From positions 188,501 through 252,500 of the forward strand of contig NZ_PGGW01000019.1 in NCBI RefSeq assembly GCF_002794255.1: 64,000 nt of DNA, written 5' to 3'. A program made the translations under genes and the position numbers. Under the pieces are notes generated by a model that saw nothing but the letters and a program-made list of their open reading frames with translations, was not told the origin of the DNA and did no database searches. This stretch comes from Streptomyces carminius (GTDB lineage Bacteria > Actinomycetota > Actinomycetes > Streptomycetales > Streptomycetaceae). This document shows, piece by piece, positions 19,967-27,819 of the stretch. The first letter of the stretch is position 1; the number at the start of each line of letters is the position of its first letter.

Positions 19967-20173
19967 CTACCGGGCGGCTCCCGCCCGGTGTCGCACCGGG
20001 CTCCGGCCGCGCGCGCCGCCGCCGCGGCGCCATCGCTTTCCGTTGATCTGCCCCGGCTCGCAGCCGATGTGGTACCGCACCCGCCGGCCCAGCACCCGGC
20101 GGGCGGGCGCGCGGCAGCCACGCGGACGGCAGCCGCGGGCCAGCCGTACGCACAGGGCCGTCGCGCCCGCCAC
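19967..20173 (-). CDS. trpM: TrpM, small modulator of tryptophan biosynthesis
   Basis: 68 aa, very basic. The core ARGCRPRGCRAPARRV and the RRVRYHIG-EPGQINGKRW stretch agree with my memory of the small trpM (trpX) product that lies between trpC and trpB in Streptomyces, reported in S. coelicolor to influence Trp production and development. GTG at 20173 begins 4 nt after the trpC stop; the stop is TAG at 19967. A 76-residue open frame overlapping it in another frame is a shadow. Biochemical role unknown. Confidence 0.7.
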   Translation of the reverse strand: MAGATALCVRLARGCRPRGCRAPARRVLGRRVRYHIGCEPGQINGKRWRRGGGARGRSPVRHRAGAAR

Positions 20174-20177
20174 CGTC

Positions 20178-20984
20178 TCAGTTCCCGTGCCGCAGGGCGG
20201 GGTGGGCGCCGGCCGCGACCAGGTCGGCGACGGCGGCCTTCGGGTCCTTGCCGGTGACCAGGGACTCCCCCACCAGCACCGCGTCCGCGCCCTCGTTGGC
20301 GTACGCGATCAGATCGTGCGGGCCCCGCACCCCCGACTCGGCGATCCTGACGATGCCCTCGGGGATCTCGGGGGCCACCCGGGTGAAGGTGCCCCGGTCC
20401 ACCTCCAGGGTCTTCAGGTTGCGGGCGTTGACGCCGATGACCTTCGCCCCGGCGGCCACGGCCCGCTCGACCTCGTCCTCGTCGTGCACCTCCACCAGCG
20501 GGGTCAGCCCGATCGACTCGGCCCGCTCCACCAGCGACACCAGCGCCTCCTGCTCGAGCGCGGCGACGATCAGCAGGACGAGGTCCGCCCCGTACGCCCG
20601 CGCCTCCCACAGCTGGTAGGAGGTGACGACGAAGTCCTTGCGCAGGACGGGCACCTCCACCCGGGCGCGTACGGCCTCCAGGTCGGCCAGCGACCCGCCG
20701 AACCGCCGCTGCTCGGTCAGCACCGAGATGACCGCCGCGCCGCCCGCCTCGTAGTCGGCGGCGAGCCCGGCCGGGTCGGCGATGGCCGCCAGCGCTCCCT
20801 TGGACGGGCTGGACCGCTTGACCTCGCAGATCACCTTGACGCCCTCGCCCCGCAGGGCGGCCAGACCGTCGCGCACCCGCGGCGCACCGGCCGCACGCTC
20901 CTTGAGCTCGTCAAGGCCGACGCGCGCCTGCCGCTCGGCGAGGTCGGCGCGGACCCCGTCGATGATCTCGTCGAGCACGCTCAC
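20178..20984 (-). CDS. trpC: Indole-3-glycerol phosphate synthase
   Basis: 268 aa TIM barrel closing the indole ring from CdRP. Catalytic E54/K56 in [13 protein letters not shown], the general acid lysine in VLRKDFVV, the ENARNL-type VNARNLKTL and IAESGVRG phosphate motif are all present. Not fused to TrpF. GTG at 20984 has AAGGGGG about 8 nt upstream. A candidate promoter (TACCAT near 21080) and a very strong stem-loop lie between it and the upstream gene; the 364-bp gap 20985-21348 holds nothing else convincing. Confidence 0.97.
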   Translation of the reverse strand: MSVLDEIIDGVRADLAERQARVGLDELKERAAGAPRVRDGLAALRGEGVKVICEVKRSSPSKGALAAIADPAGLAADYEAGGAAVISVLTEQRRFGGSLADLEAVRARVEVPVLRKDFVVTSYQLWEARAYGADLVLLIVAALEQEALVSLVERAESIGLTPLVEVHDEDEVERAVAAGAKVIGVNARNLKTLEVDRGTFTRVAPEIPEGIVRIAESGVRGPHDLIAYANEGADAVLVGESLVTGKDPKAAVADLVAAGAHPALRHGN

Positions 20985-21247
20985 GCGAGCGGCCCCCTTC
21001 CTGGCTGGCTCGGTCCCCGCGCCGGGCGCGGGGCTGGTCTGGGCACGTTCGGTCCCGCTGTCACGCACTGCGATGGTATCCGGCTCCGGGCCCGGGCCCC
21101 GCATCCGGGCGGCCGCGGTCCCACATACCGGGCAGTACCGGGCCGTGCCGGGCCGGCCTTCCGCGACCGCCGGGAGCGGCGTGGGCATCGCCGGGGACGG
21201 GCCGGGAGGAATCCGGCGAGACCCGGTGAGACCCGGCAAGAAGTGCG

Positions 21248-21310
21248 GCGGCCCGGTGCGGCCAGGGCGCGGTGCGCCGTCCGCACCGCGCCCTGGCCGC
21301 ACCGGGCCGC
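21248..21310 (-). terminator. 29-bp perfect stem-loop between HGxxPAAW gene and trpC
   Basis: The two arms, 21248-21276 and 21282-21310, are perfect 29-bp reverse complements around a 5-nt loop. It lies 38 bp after the stop of the gene at 21349-21588 and about 260 bp before trpC, so it probably ends the hisI-trpE transcript and isolates trpCMBA. Confidence 0.8.
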
Positions 21311-21348
21311 ACCCGGCCGCCGGGATACCGCCTCCCGGCGGCCGGCGC

Positions 21349-21588
21349 CTACGCGTCCACCCGGTCCTTCGGCTCGGTCTGCCGGCCCTGCTCCGGCTCC
21401 GGCTGGCCCATCCCCATCGAGCGCAGCACCAGTCCGGCGACGGCCCCGAGGAGAGTGAGGGCGACCCCGATCCAGAAACCGACCGGCTCGGCCAGCACGG
21501 TGAAGGCCGAGGCGACGCAGAAGCCGATGAACGCGATGGTGACGCCGGTCCAGGCGGCAGGAGTGTGTCCGTGGTTGTTGCCCGCCAT
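21349..21588 (-). CDS. HGxxPAAW-family two-helix membrane protein
   Basis: 79 aa. Begins [18 protein letters not shown], the motif for which this small actinobacterial family is named, followed by two membrane helices (about 13-34 and 38-60) and a polar tail. It is regularly found in trp gene neighbourhoods in Streptomyces; function unknown. GAGGAG is 6 nt before the ATG. Last gene before the large stem-loop. Confidence 0.85.
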   Translation of the reverse strand: MAGNNHGHTPAAWTGVTIAFIGFCVASAFTVLAEPVGFWIGVALTLLGAVAGLVLRSMGMGQPEPEQGRQTEPKDRVDA

Positions 21589-21635
21589 TGAGTGCTCCTC
21601 ACAGGTACTGTCCGGGTGGCTCACCGGCCATTGTG

Positions 21636-22358
21636 TCAGGGGCGGTCGGCGCCGTCCCCGGCGGTGGGGTCCTCTCCCCTGTCCAGGGCCTTCCACAGCT
21701 CCTCGGGCCGCTCCGGGCCGGGGCCGGGCCGGCCGGCCGCGGCCCTCCCGCCCGGCCGGGCAGTCCCTCCGGCTGCCGGGGACGCGCCCGCCGTCCGCTC
21801 GTGACGGCCGGACATCGCGGGCCAGGAGCGGCCGTGGCGCAGCGCCAGCACCCCGGCCGCCAGCAGCAGGAGCCCGCCGAAGGCCGCGGCGAAGGGCCAC
21901 CCGCCGAAGGACACGGCCTCGACCGTCCCCCGGGCCAGCCCGGTGGCCTCGGCCGCCTCCGCCTCCAGGGCCTCGCGGCCGCCGGCGGAGACGGCGGGGA
22001 CGAGCGCGGCGGTGGCGGTGCCCGCGCCGCACAGGGCCAGCAGGGCGGCGACGACCGTCCGGCCGGTGCGCCGGACGGCGAAGACGGCGACCAGCGCGGC
22101 CAGCCCGACCAGGGCCAGGGCACTGGGCAGCGCGGTCACCTCGCCGCCGGTGACCCGCACGGGGATCTCGCCCTGGGCAAGGGTGGCGGTGCCCTCGGCC
22201 CAGACCCGTCCCGAGGCCACCAGGACCGCGGCGGCGCCGAGCGCTCCGCAGGCCGTCGCGGCGGCGAGCGCCCGGCGGGCGGCGGGCGCGGCGTCCGCGG
22301 CGGGCTCGCCGGAGGAGCGGGAGCCGCGGGAGCCGCGGGAAGAGGGCCGGGAAGTCAC
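21636..22358 (-). CDS. Trp-region conserved membrane protein
   Basis: 240 aa with four hydrophobic helices (about 28-48, 78-95, 102-123, 153-172) and a polar Pro/Gly/Arg-rich C-terminus. Size, topology and coupling to trpE fit the actinobacterial Trp-biosynthesis-associated membrane protein family (TIGR02234). GTG 22358 overlaps the trpE stop in GTGA. The WxxG segment SGRVWAEG is visible in the first extracytoplasmic loop. Role unknown; Trp export or regulation is only guesswork. Confidence 0.8.
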   Translation of the reverse strand: MTSRPSSRGSRGSRSSGEPAADAAPAARRALAAATACGALGAAAVLVASGRVWAEGTATLAQGEIPVRVTGGEVTALPSALALVGLAALVAVFAVRRTGRTVVAALLALCGAGTATAALVPAVSAGGREALEAEAAEATGLARGTVEAVSFGGWPFAAAFGGLLLLAAGVLALRHGRSWPAMSGRHERTAGASPAAGGTARPGGRAAAGRPGPGPERPEELWKALDRGEDPTAGDGADRP

Positions 22359-23902
22359 TCCCCCACGCTACCGCCGAGCCGTCCGGCGGTGTGCACCGCC
22401 CTGAGCACCGCCGCCGCCTTGTTGCGGCACTCGGTGTCCTCCGCCGCCGGGTCGGAGTCGGCGACCACTCCGGCGCCCGCCTGGACGTAGGCCGTACCGT
22501 CGCGCAGCAGGGCGGTGCGGATGGCGATGGCGGTGTCGGCGTCGCCCGCGAAGTCGAGGTAGCCGACGCAGCCGCCGTACAGGCCGCGCCGGGTCGGCTC
22601 CAGCTCCTCGATGATCTGCAGGGCACGCGGCTTGGGCGCGCCCGAGAGCGTACCGGCCGGGAAGCAGGCGGTGAGCGCGTCGAAGGCGGTGCGGTCCTTC
22701 GCCAGCCGCCCGGTCACCGTGGAGACGATGTGCATGACATGGCTGTAGCGCTCGACGGACATGAAGTCGACCACCTCGACGCTGCCGGGCTCGCAGACCC
22801 GGCCCAGGTCGTTGCGGCCCAGGTCGACGAGCATCAGGTGCTCGGCGCGCTCCTTGGGGTCGGCCAGCAGTTCCTCGGCGAGCGCGGCGTCCTCGACCGG
22901 GGTGGCGCCGCGCGGGCGGGTCCCGGCGATGGGGTGCATCATGGCGCGCCCGTCCTCGACCTTGACCAGGGCCTCGGGGCTGGAGCCGACGACGTCGAAG
23001 CCGTCGAAGCGCAGCAGGTACATGTACGGGCTGGGGTTGGTGGCGCGCAGGACCCGGTAGACGTCGAGCGCGTCGGCCGGGCAGGGCGCCTCGAACCGCT
23101 GGGAGGGCACCACCTGGAACGCCTCGCCCGCGCGGATGCGCTCCTTGATGTCCTCGACGGCCGTCCGGTAGGCCGCGCCGCCCCAGCGCGCCGTGTACCC
23201 GGGCAGCTCGGCGGGCGGCAGCGGGGCGGCGCCGCCGGGCACGGGCCGCTCCAGGTCGGCGGCCATGGCGTCCAGCCGCCGCACCGCGTCGGCGTGCGCC
23301 TCGTCCACTCCGGTGTCCAGGTCGTTGTGGTTGATGGCGTTGGCGATCAGCAGCACCGTCCCGTCGCGGTGGTCGAGGACCGCCAGGTCGGAGGTGAGCA
23401 TCATGGTCAGCTCGGGCAGCCCCAGATCGTCACGGGTGCTGTCGCCGACGCGCTCCAGGCGCCGCACGACGTCGTAGCCGAGATAGCCGACCAGGCCGCC
23501 GGTGAAGGGCGGCAGCTCGGTACCGCGGTGCAGGTCCCGCGGGGTGTGCAGGGCCTCGACGGTGGCGCGCAGCGCCGCCAGGGGGTCGCCGCCGGTGGGG
23601 ACGCCGACCGGCGGGGTGCCCAGCCAGTGGGCCTGCCCGTCGCGGACGGTGAGGGCCGCCGAGGTCCGCACCCCCACGAAGGAGTAGCGCGACCAGGTGC
23701 GCCCGTTCTCCGCGGACTCCAGCAGGAAGGTGCCGGGACGGCCGGCGGCGAGCTTGCGGTAGAGCCCGACGGGAGTGTCCCCGTCCGCCAGCAGGCGCCG
23801 GACGACGGGGATGACACGGCGGTCCTTGGCCAGGGTGCGGAAGGTCTCGAGGTCCGGAGTGGCGCCGGGCGCGGTACCGGAGTCGGTGCCGGGGATGGTC
23901 AT
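22355..23902 (-). CDS. trpE: Anthranilate synthase component I
   Basis: 515 aa chorismate-utilising enzyme making anthranilate with the TrpG amidotransferase (not in the window). Feedback-binding LLES is at residues 60-63, and the catalytic core shows [27 protein letters not shown] and [11 protein letters not shown]. It overlaps the hisI stop by ATGA, so it is translated from the hisI transcript and has no leader-peptide attenuator of its own. It is a stand-alone TrpE, not the TrpEG fusion known from secondary-metabolite clusters. Confidence 0.97.
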   Translation of the reverse strand: MTIPGTDSGTAPGATPDLETFRTLAKDRRVIPVVRRLLADGDTPVGLYRKLAAGRPGTFLLESAENGRTWSRYSFVGVRTSAALTVRDGQAHWLGTPPVGVPTGGDPLAALRATVEALHTPRDLHRGTELPPFTGGLVGYLGYDVVRRLERVGDSTRDDLGLPELTMMLTSDLAVLDHRDGTVLLIANAINHNDLDTGVDEAHADAVRRLDAMAADLERPVPGGAAPLPPAELPGYTARWGGAAYRTAVEDIKERIRAGEAFQVVPSQRFEAPCPADALDVYRVLRATNPSPYMYLLRFDGFDVVGSSPEALVKVEDGRAMMHPIAGTRPRGATPVEDAALAEELLADPKERAEHLMLVDLGRNDLGRVCEPGSVEVVDFMSVERYSHVMHIVSTVTGRLAKDRTAFDALTACFPAGTLSGAPKPRALQIIEELEPTRRGLYGGCVGYLDFAGDADTAIAIRTALLRDGTAYVQAGAGVVADSDPAAEDTECRNKAAAVLRAVHTAGRLGGSVGE

Positions 23903-24315
23903 ACGGGGCGGCTCTCCTGTTCCCGGTCCTGTTCCCGGCCGCGGTCCACCGGGCCCCGCAGCGGCAGTTCACCGGCGTCGAAGCAGGTCCGGTCACCGGT
24001 GTGGCAGGCGGCCCCCACCTGGTCGACCCGGACCAGTACGGTGTCCCCGTCGCAGTCCAGGGACACGGACTTCACATGCTGCACGTGTCCCGAGGTGTCT
24101 CCCTTGACCCAGTACTCGCCCCGGCTGCGGCTCCAGTACGTGCAGCGGCCGGTGGTGAGGGTGCGGTGCAGCGCCTCGTCGTCCATCCAGCCCAGCATCA
24201 GCACCTCTCCGGTGTCGTACTGCTGGGCGACGGCGGGGACCAGACCGTCCGGGTTGCGCCTGAGGCGGGCGGCCACGGCCGGGTCGAGCGGGGATCGGGG
24301 CATGGATCGGGACAT
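23899..24315 (-). CDS. hisI: Phosphoribosyl-AMP cyclohydrolase
   Basis: 138 aa. Opens the purine ring of PR-AMP in histidine synthesis; not fused to HisE. Metal ligands are seen in [15 protein letters not shown] and [10 protein letters not shown], with [11 protein letters not shown] conserved. ATG 24315 or 24303 could start it; a CACAAT hexamer 6 nt before 24315 is a weak leaderless-type -10. Located 5.5 kb from the main his operon, at the head of the trpE transcript, which ties His and Trp expression together. Confidence 0.95.
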   Translation of the reverse strand: MSRSMPRSPLDPAVAARLRRNPDGLVPAVAQQYDTGEVLMLGWMDDEALHRTLTTGRCTYWSRSRGEYWVKGDTSGHVQHVKSVSLDCDGDTVLVRVDQVGAACHTGDRTCFDAGELPLRGPVDRGREQDREQESRPV

Positions 24316-24473
24316 GGAGCCATTGTGCCGCCCCCGCGCGGTGCCCCGCGACAGCCCGGTGACCGGCCCGGACGTTCCGGGCGCCGGGGCCGTGCCCGCG
24401 GTTGCCGGGCTGTGTCAGTGTTGTGACGCACCCGGGGCCTCGCGGCCCGGCAGCGTACGGCATTCTGTCGGCC

Positions 24474-25340
24474 ATGAGCTATCCACCGCCGCCCAACAGC
24501 GCGCACAATCCCGGCCCAGGTGGCGGTTTCGGTCCGCCTCAGGGCTTCGGTCCGCCCGAACAGCCCGGCCCGCCGGCGGGCGGCTACGGCTACCCGGGCC
24601 CGCCCGACGGTTACGGCTATCCCGGTCCGCCGGGCGGCCCCGGTCAGCCCGGCGGCTACGGCCCCGGCGGCCCCGGTGGTCCGGGCGGCCCCTTCCCACC
24701 CCCGCCGGGCGGAGGCGGCGGGGGCAACGGGGGGAAGGTCGCCGCGATCATCATCGCCGCGGTGGTCGTGGCCGGTCTGATCGTCGGGGGCGTCCTGGTG
24801 TCCACCAGCGGGGACGACGGGAAGGGCAACGAGGCGAAGCCGTCGGGCTCGCCCAGCGCCTCGGCCGACACCGCCGACCCCTCGGCGGACCCCGGCAGCG
24901 ACCCGACTGCCCTGCCGAGCCTCGACGTGGAGATACCCTCGCCGAGCTTCTCGCCGAACACCAGGCCCAGCGACCTGGTCCCGTACGTCGTGCTCGAACC
25001 GGGCACCTGTTTCGACCACCCGTCGCTGAGCAGCGGGGTCACGGAGGTCGAGAAGCGGTCCTGCGACAAGCCGCACAACGGCGAGGTGATCGCCAACGAG
25101 ACCCTCTCCGGCACCTTCGCCAGTGAGACGCAGCTGCAGGCGAAGGTCCTGGAGCTGTGCAAGGCGGACGCCGAGAAGCGGCTGCGGAAGATGCCGCCGG
25201 ACGGCAGGACCTACTACTACTACGCGATCTACCCGGCGCTGGCCACCTACCAGATCCGCGGGGAGGACCAGATCTCCTGCTCGCTGACGCTCAGCAACAA
25301 GCTGGACGGCCCGAAGCTGACCGCGCCGCTGCCCAAGTGA
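24474..25340 (+). CDS. Pro/Gly-rich single-pass membrane protein with septum-formation domain
   Basis: 288 aa. A cytoplasmic low-complexity region of Pro/Gly/Tyr repeats (residues 1-83, PGPPxGYGYPG-like) is followed by one membrane helix (about 88-112), a Ser/Asp-rich linker and an extracytoplasmic domain with four cysteines (CFDHP, SCDKPHNGEV, LCKAD, ISCSL). The C-pHxxEV arrangement matches the Septum_form (DUF) domain of actinobacteria. Possible role at the cell envelope or septum; experimental function unknown. The 158-bp divergent gap to hisI (24316-24473) holds both promoters. Confidence 0.75.
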   Translation: MSYPPPPNSAHNPGPGGGFGPPQGFGPPEQPGPPAGGYGYPGPPDGYGYPGPPGGPGQPGGYGPGGPGGPGGPFPPPPGGGGGGNGGKVAAIIIAAVVVAGLIVGGVLVSTSGDDGKGNEAKPSGSPSASADTADPSADPGSDPTALPSLDVEIPSPSFSPNTRPSDLVPYVVLEPGTCFDHPSLSSGVTEVEKRSCDKPHNGEVIANETLSGTFASETQLQAKVLELCKADAEKRLRKMPPDGRTYYYYAIYPALATYQIRGEDQISCSLTLSNKLDGPKLTAPLPK

Positions 25341-25376
25341 CCGGTGCGGCGCCTGGCGTGGGTCGGCGCCCGGCCG

Positions 25377-25382
25377 TAGGCT
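25377..25382 (+). promoter_or_regulatory. -10 element TAGGCT, leaderless start at 25389
   Basis: TAGGCT ends 6 nt before the ATG; no ribosome binding site fits between it and the start. Confidence 0.55.
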
Positions 25383-25388
25383 GGCCGT

Positions 25389-26021
25389 ATGTCGACCCAC
25401 GCCAGGCGCGAACGCCTTCTGCTTGCCGATCTGTTGGAGAGCGCGGGCCCCGAGGCGCCCACCCTGTGCGAGGGGTGGCGGACTCGTGAGCTGGCCGCCC
25501 ACGCCGTGGTGCGCGAGCGGCGCCCGGACGCGGCCGGCGCGCTGGTCCTCAAAGCCCTCCGGCCCCGGAGGGAACGGGTGCTGGAGGAGTTCGCGGCCAA
25601 GCCCTACGAGGAGCTGATCCAGCTCATCCGCACCGGTCCGCCGCGGGTGTCGCCCTTCAACCTCAAGCAGGTCGACGAGGCGGCCAACACCGTCGAGTTC
25701 TTCATCCACGGCGAGGACGTCCGCCGTGCCCAGCCGGACTGGACGCCGCGCGAGATCGATCCGGTCTTCGCCGACGCCCTGTGGAAGCAGCTGGAGACCA
25801 CCGCCCGGCTCTACGGGCGCCGGTCCCCGGTCGGCCTGGTCCTGCGGCGGCCCAACGGCCAGGTGGTGGTGGCCCGCAAGGGCACCCCGGTCGTGACCGT
25901 CACGGGCGAGCCCGGTGAGCTGCTCCTCTTCGTCTCCGGACGCCAGGACTCGGCACGGGTGGAGACGGCCGGCGACGAGGCGGCCGTCGCGCGCGCCCGC
26001 GAGGCGAGAACGGACATGTGA
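25389..26021 (+). CDS. TIGR03085-type DinB/maleylpyruvate-isomerase-fold metal-binding protein
   Basis: 210 aa. The four-helix DinB-like fold is suggested by the N-terminal RRERLLLADLLE and CEGWRTRELAAHAVVRERRPDAA, with H38 a likely metal ligand, and by ANTVEFFIHGEDVRRAQPDW, whose His/Glu/Asp supply the rest of the site. Family members include mycothiol-dependent enzymes, but this subgroup is uncharacterised. Monocistronic, leaderless, convergent with the response regulator gene; the 78-bp gap 26022-26099 has only a 6-bp hairpin. Confidence 0.8.
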   Translation: MSTHARRERLLLADLLESAGPEAPTLCEGWRTRELAAHAVVRERRPDAAGALVLKALRPRRERVLEEFAAKPYEELIQLIRTGPPRVSPFNLKQVDEAANTVEFFIHGEDVRRAQPDWTPREIDPVFADALWKQLETTARLYGRRSPVGLVLRRPNGQVVVARKGTPVVTVTGEPGELLLFVSGRQDSARVETAGDEAAVARAREARTDM

Positions 26022-26099
26022 GCACGGCCGCCCGGGAGGGCGGTACGTTCCACGCCTCCCCCCGCCGCCCGCCTCGGGGCCACTCGCGCCCGCCGGGGT

Positions 26100-26762
26100 T
26101 CAGCCGCCCAGCCCCGCCTCGCGGGCCCGGGCGGCGGCGGCCATCCGGTCGGTCACCTGGAGCTTGGCGAAGATGTGGGAGATGTGGTTGCGGACGGTCT
26201 TGTCCGACAGGACCAGTTCCCGGGCGATCCGCCGGTTGCCGTAGCCCCGGGCGAGCAGGTCGAGAACCTGCCGCTCACGGTTGGTGAGCTGGGGGAAGGC
26301 CACCCGGCCGGGCATGTCGTGGACCGCGGCGAAGTAGTCGCCCAGCCGGTCCGCGACGAACGGGCTGAACACCGCCCCGCCGCCGGCGACCGTGCGCACC
26401 GCCCTCAGCAGCTCCTCGCGGGGCGCGTCCTTGACCACATAGCCGCGCGCCCCGGCACGGAGCGCCGATATCACCGCGTCGTCCTCCTCCAGCGCCGACA
26501 GCATCAGCACCCGGGGCGCCGGTCCCCCACCCTGCGGGGCGGAGGTGAGCAGCCGGGTGACCTCGGCTCCCGAGCGGTCGGGCAGGCCGAGATCCATCAG
26601 GACGACGTCCGCGGTCACCTCTCCCCCGCGCAGGGCGCGGATCGCCTCCTCCCCGGTGGCCGCCTCCCCCACGACGTCCATGTCGGCCGCGCCCTCGACT
26701 GCGTGGCGGGCCCCCGCCCGGAACATCGGATGGTCGTCGACGAGGAAGACCCTGATGGTCAC
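26100..26762 (-). CDS. Orphan NarL/FixJ-family response regulator
   Basis: 220 aa. Receiver domain with acidic pair D9/D10, phospho-acceptor D57 (VVLMDLGLPD) and the conserved K in YVVKDAPREE; LuxR-type helix-turn-helix at about 155-215 (LTNRERQVLDLLARGYGNRRIARELVLSDKTVRNHISHIFAKL). GTG start with GGGAG 5 nt upstream. No histidine kinase gene is adjacent: the next 1 kb contains no convincing gene. A 15-bp stem-loop lies 20 nt upstream of the start. Confidence 0.92.
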   Translation of the reverse strand: MTIRVFLVDDHPMFRAGARHAVEGAADMDVVGEAATGEEAIRALRGGEVTADVVLMDLGLPDRSGAEVTRLLTSAPQGGGPAPRVLMLSALEEDDAVISALRAGARGYVVKDAPREELLRAVRTVAGGGAVFSPFVADRLGDYFAAVHDMPGRVAFPQLTNRERQVLDLLARGYGNRRIARELVLSDKTVRNHISHIFAKLQVTDRMAAAARAREAGLGG

Positions 26763-26781
26763 GGCCGCTCCCGGGACCGTA

Positions 26782-26817
26782 CGGTCCGCCCGCCGCGGGA
26801 AAGCGGCGGGCGGACCG
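26782..26817 (-). terminator. 15-bp stem-loop just upstream of the orphan regulator gene
   Basis: A perfect stem (26782-26796 / 26803-26817) with a GGGAAA loop sits 20 nt before the GTG start. It could terminate transcription arriving from the right, or act in the leader as an attenuator or translational block. Confidence 0.45.
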
Positions 26818-27819
26818 GCACGCCCGCGGTGACGGGCACGGACGTACCGCGCGGAGCACGGCCCCGGGGGCGGTGCCGCTCCTCACACTTCTCTTCCCTC
26901 CCGGAAATCCGGTATTCGCTGCGAGGGAGTGACCGGGCACGGATTTCGAGCCCTCCCCGGTCGGATCTCATCACCTCACCGGCCATCGATGACGGTCTCA
27001 CTGCTTTTTCGTTGAACGATTCGGGTCGCGCGTTCCGGCCCGGCGACTCACTCCCCCGCGCCACTTCCCCGCGTCCGGGCCGCCCGGCCCCGTTACCCTC
27101 CGGAGTCGCCATGCGATTTCCCCCCAATTCCCGATGATCCTCGAACACTAATACAGTCAAAGCACTTTCCGGAGGCATGGATCCGGCCACCCGCCGACAC
27201 GGCTGATCAGGTATTTCCTTACGGCGTCACGCCGGGTCCACATGCGGAAGCAAGCCGTGACGGCCGTCCGCCACCTCGCCGGGAGTGGCGGGAAACGATG
27301 GTTACCCGTAAGGCATCGGCGGAGGGTCCGCCGTCCGCCGCTTCCGCGGCCGATCCGCACCGTACGGCCGTCCCACCCGGGACTTCATGGGACCTGGCTC
27401 CCACGAAACCGGGACAACGGACCTCCTACGTTGAAGATGTCCGGCACGCCCGGAGGCCGCTGGACCGACGGGTTCCGGAACCCTCCCGGCGGCGCCGCCC
27501 TCCGAGCCGTTCCCACCCCGAAGGGAAAACACATGGTGTGCGCTGCCGCCCGGAGTCATGTTCCACGGACAGGTGCCGGGCTCATGGATTGGCCGGCGGA
27601 CACCAGGCCTGCCACCCCTCTCCACCCGCTCTCCGTAATGCCCGGCGGACACGGTCCCTCCGAGGCCGGGAACGTGCCGGTCAATCGCCGCGTCCACCGG
27701 CGTCCGGGCGGGGAGCCGGAGCACCCGGACTCGATTCGGCGGTGTTTTCGCAAATGTTTTGCCCGGCATGGCAACCGCAACGCCGGCCGGCTCCGGACCC
27801 ACCGGGTGGAGCAGTCGCG
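26818..27819. other. 1-kb region without a convincing gene, locally lower G+C
   Basis: Open frames here lack the GC-rich third positions of the neighbours (codons such as AAA, AGA, TCA, GCA appear). 26880-27250 is visibly more AT-rich, including a TTTGACTGTATTAG stretch near 27150. A 117-codon minus-strand frame (ATG at 27112) does end in a GTGA overlap with the regulator start but has atypical codon use and no recognisable motif. No tRNA, IS or phage feature seen. May be a decayed gene, perhaps the lost partner kinase, or a long regulatory region. Confidence 0.5.

Noticed and set aside
23899..24473. Trp attenuator leader peptide ahead of trpE or trpC
   Set aside because: trpE overlaps hisI with no leader, and no short frame with consecutive TGG codons was found upstream of hisI or trpC.
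24480..24720. Repetitive CCGGGCGG-type sequence at the start of the septum-domain gene
   Set aside because: It encodes the Pro/Gly-rich N-terminal domain and is in frame; not an independent repeat element.
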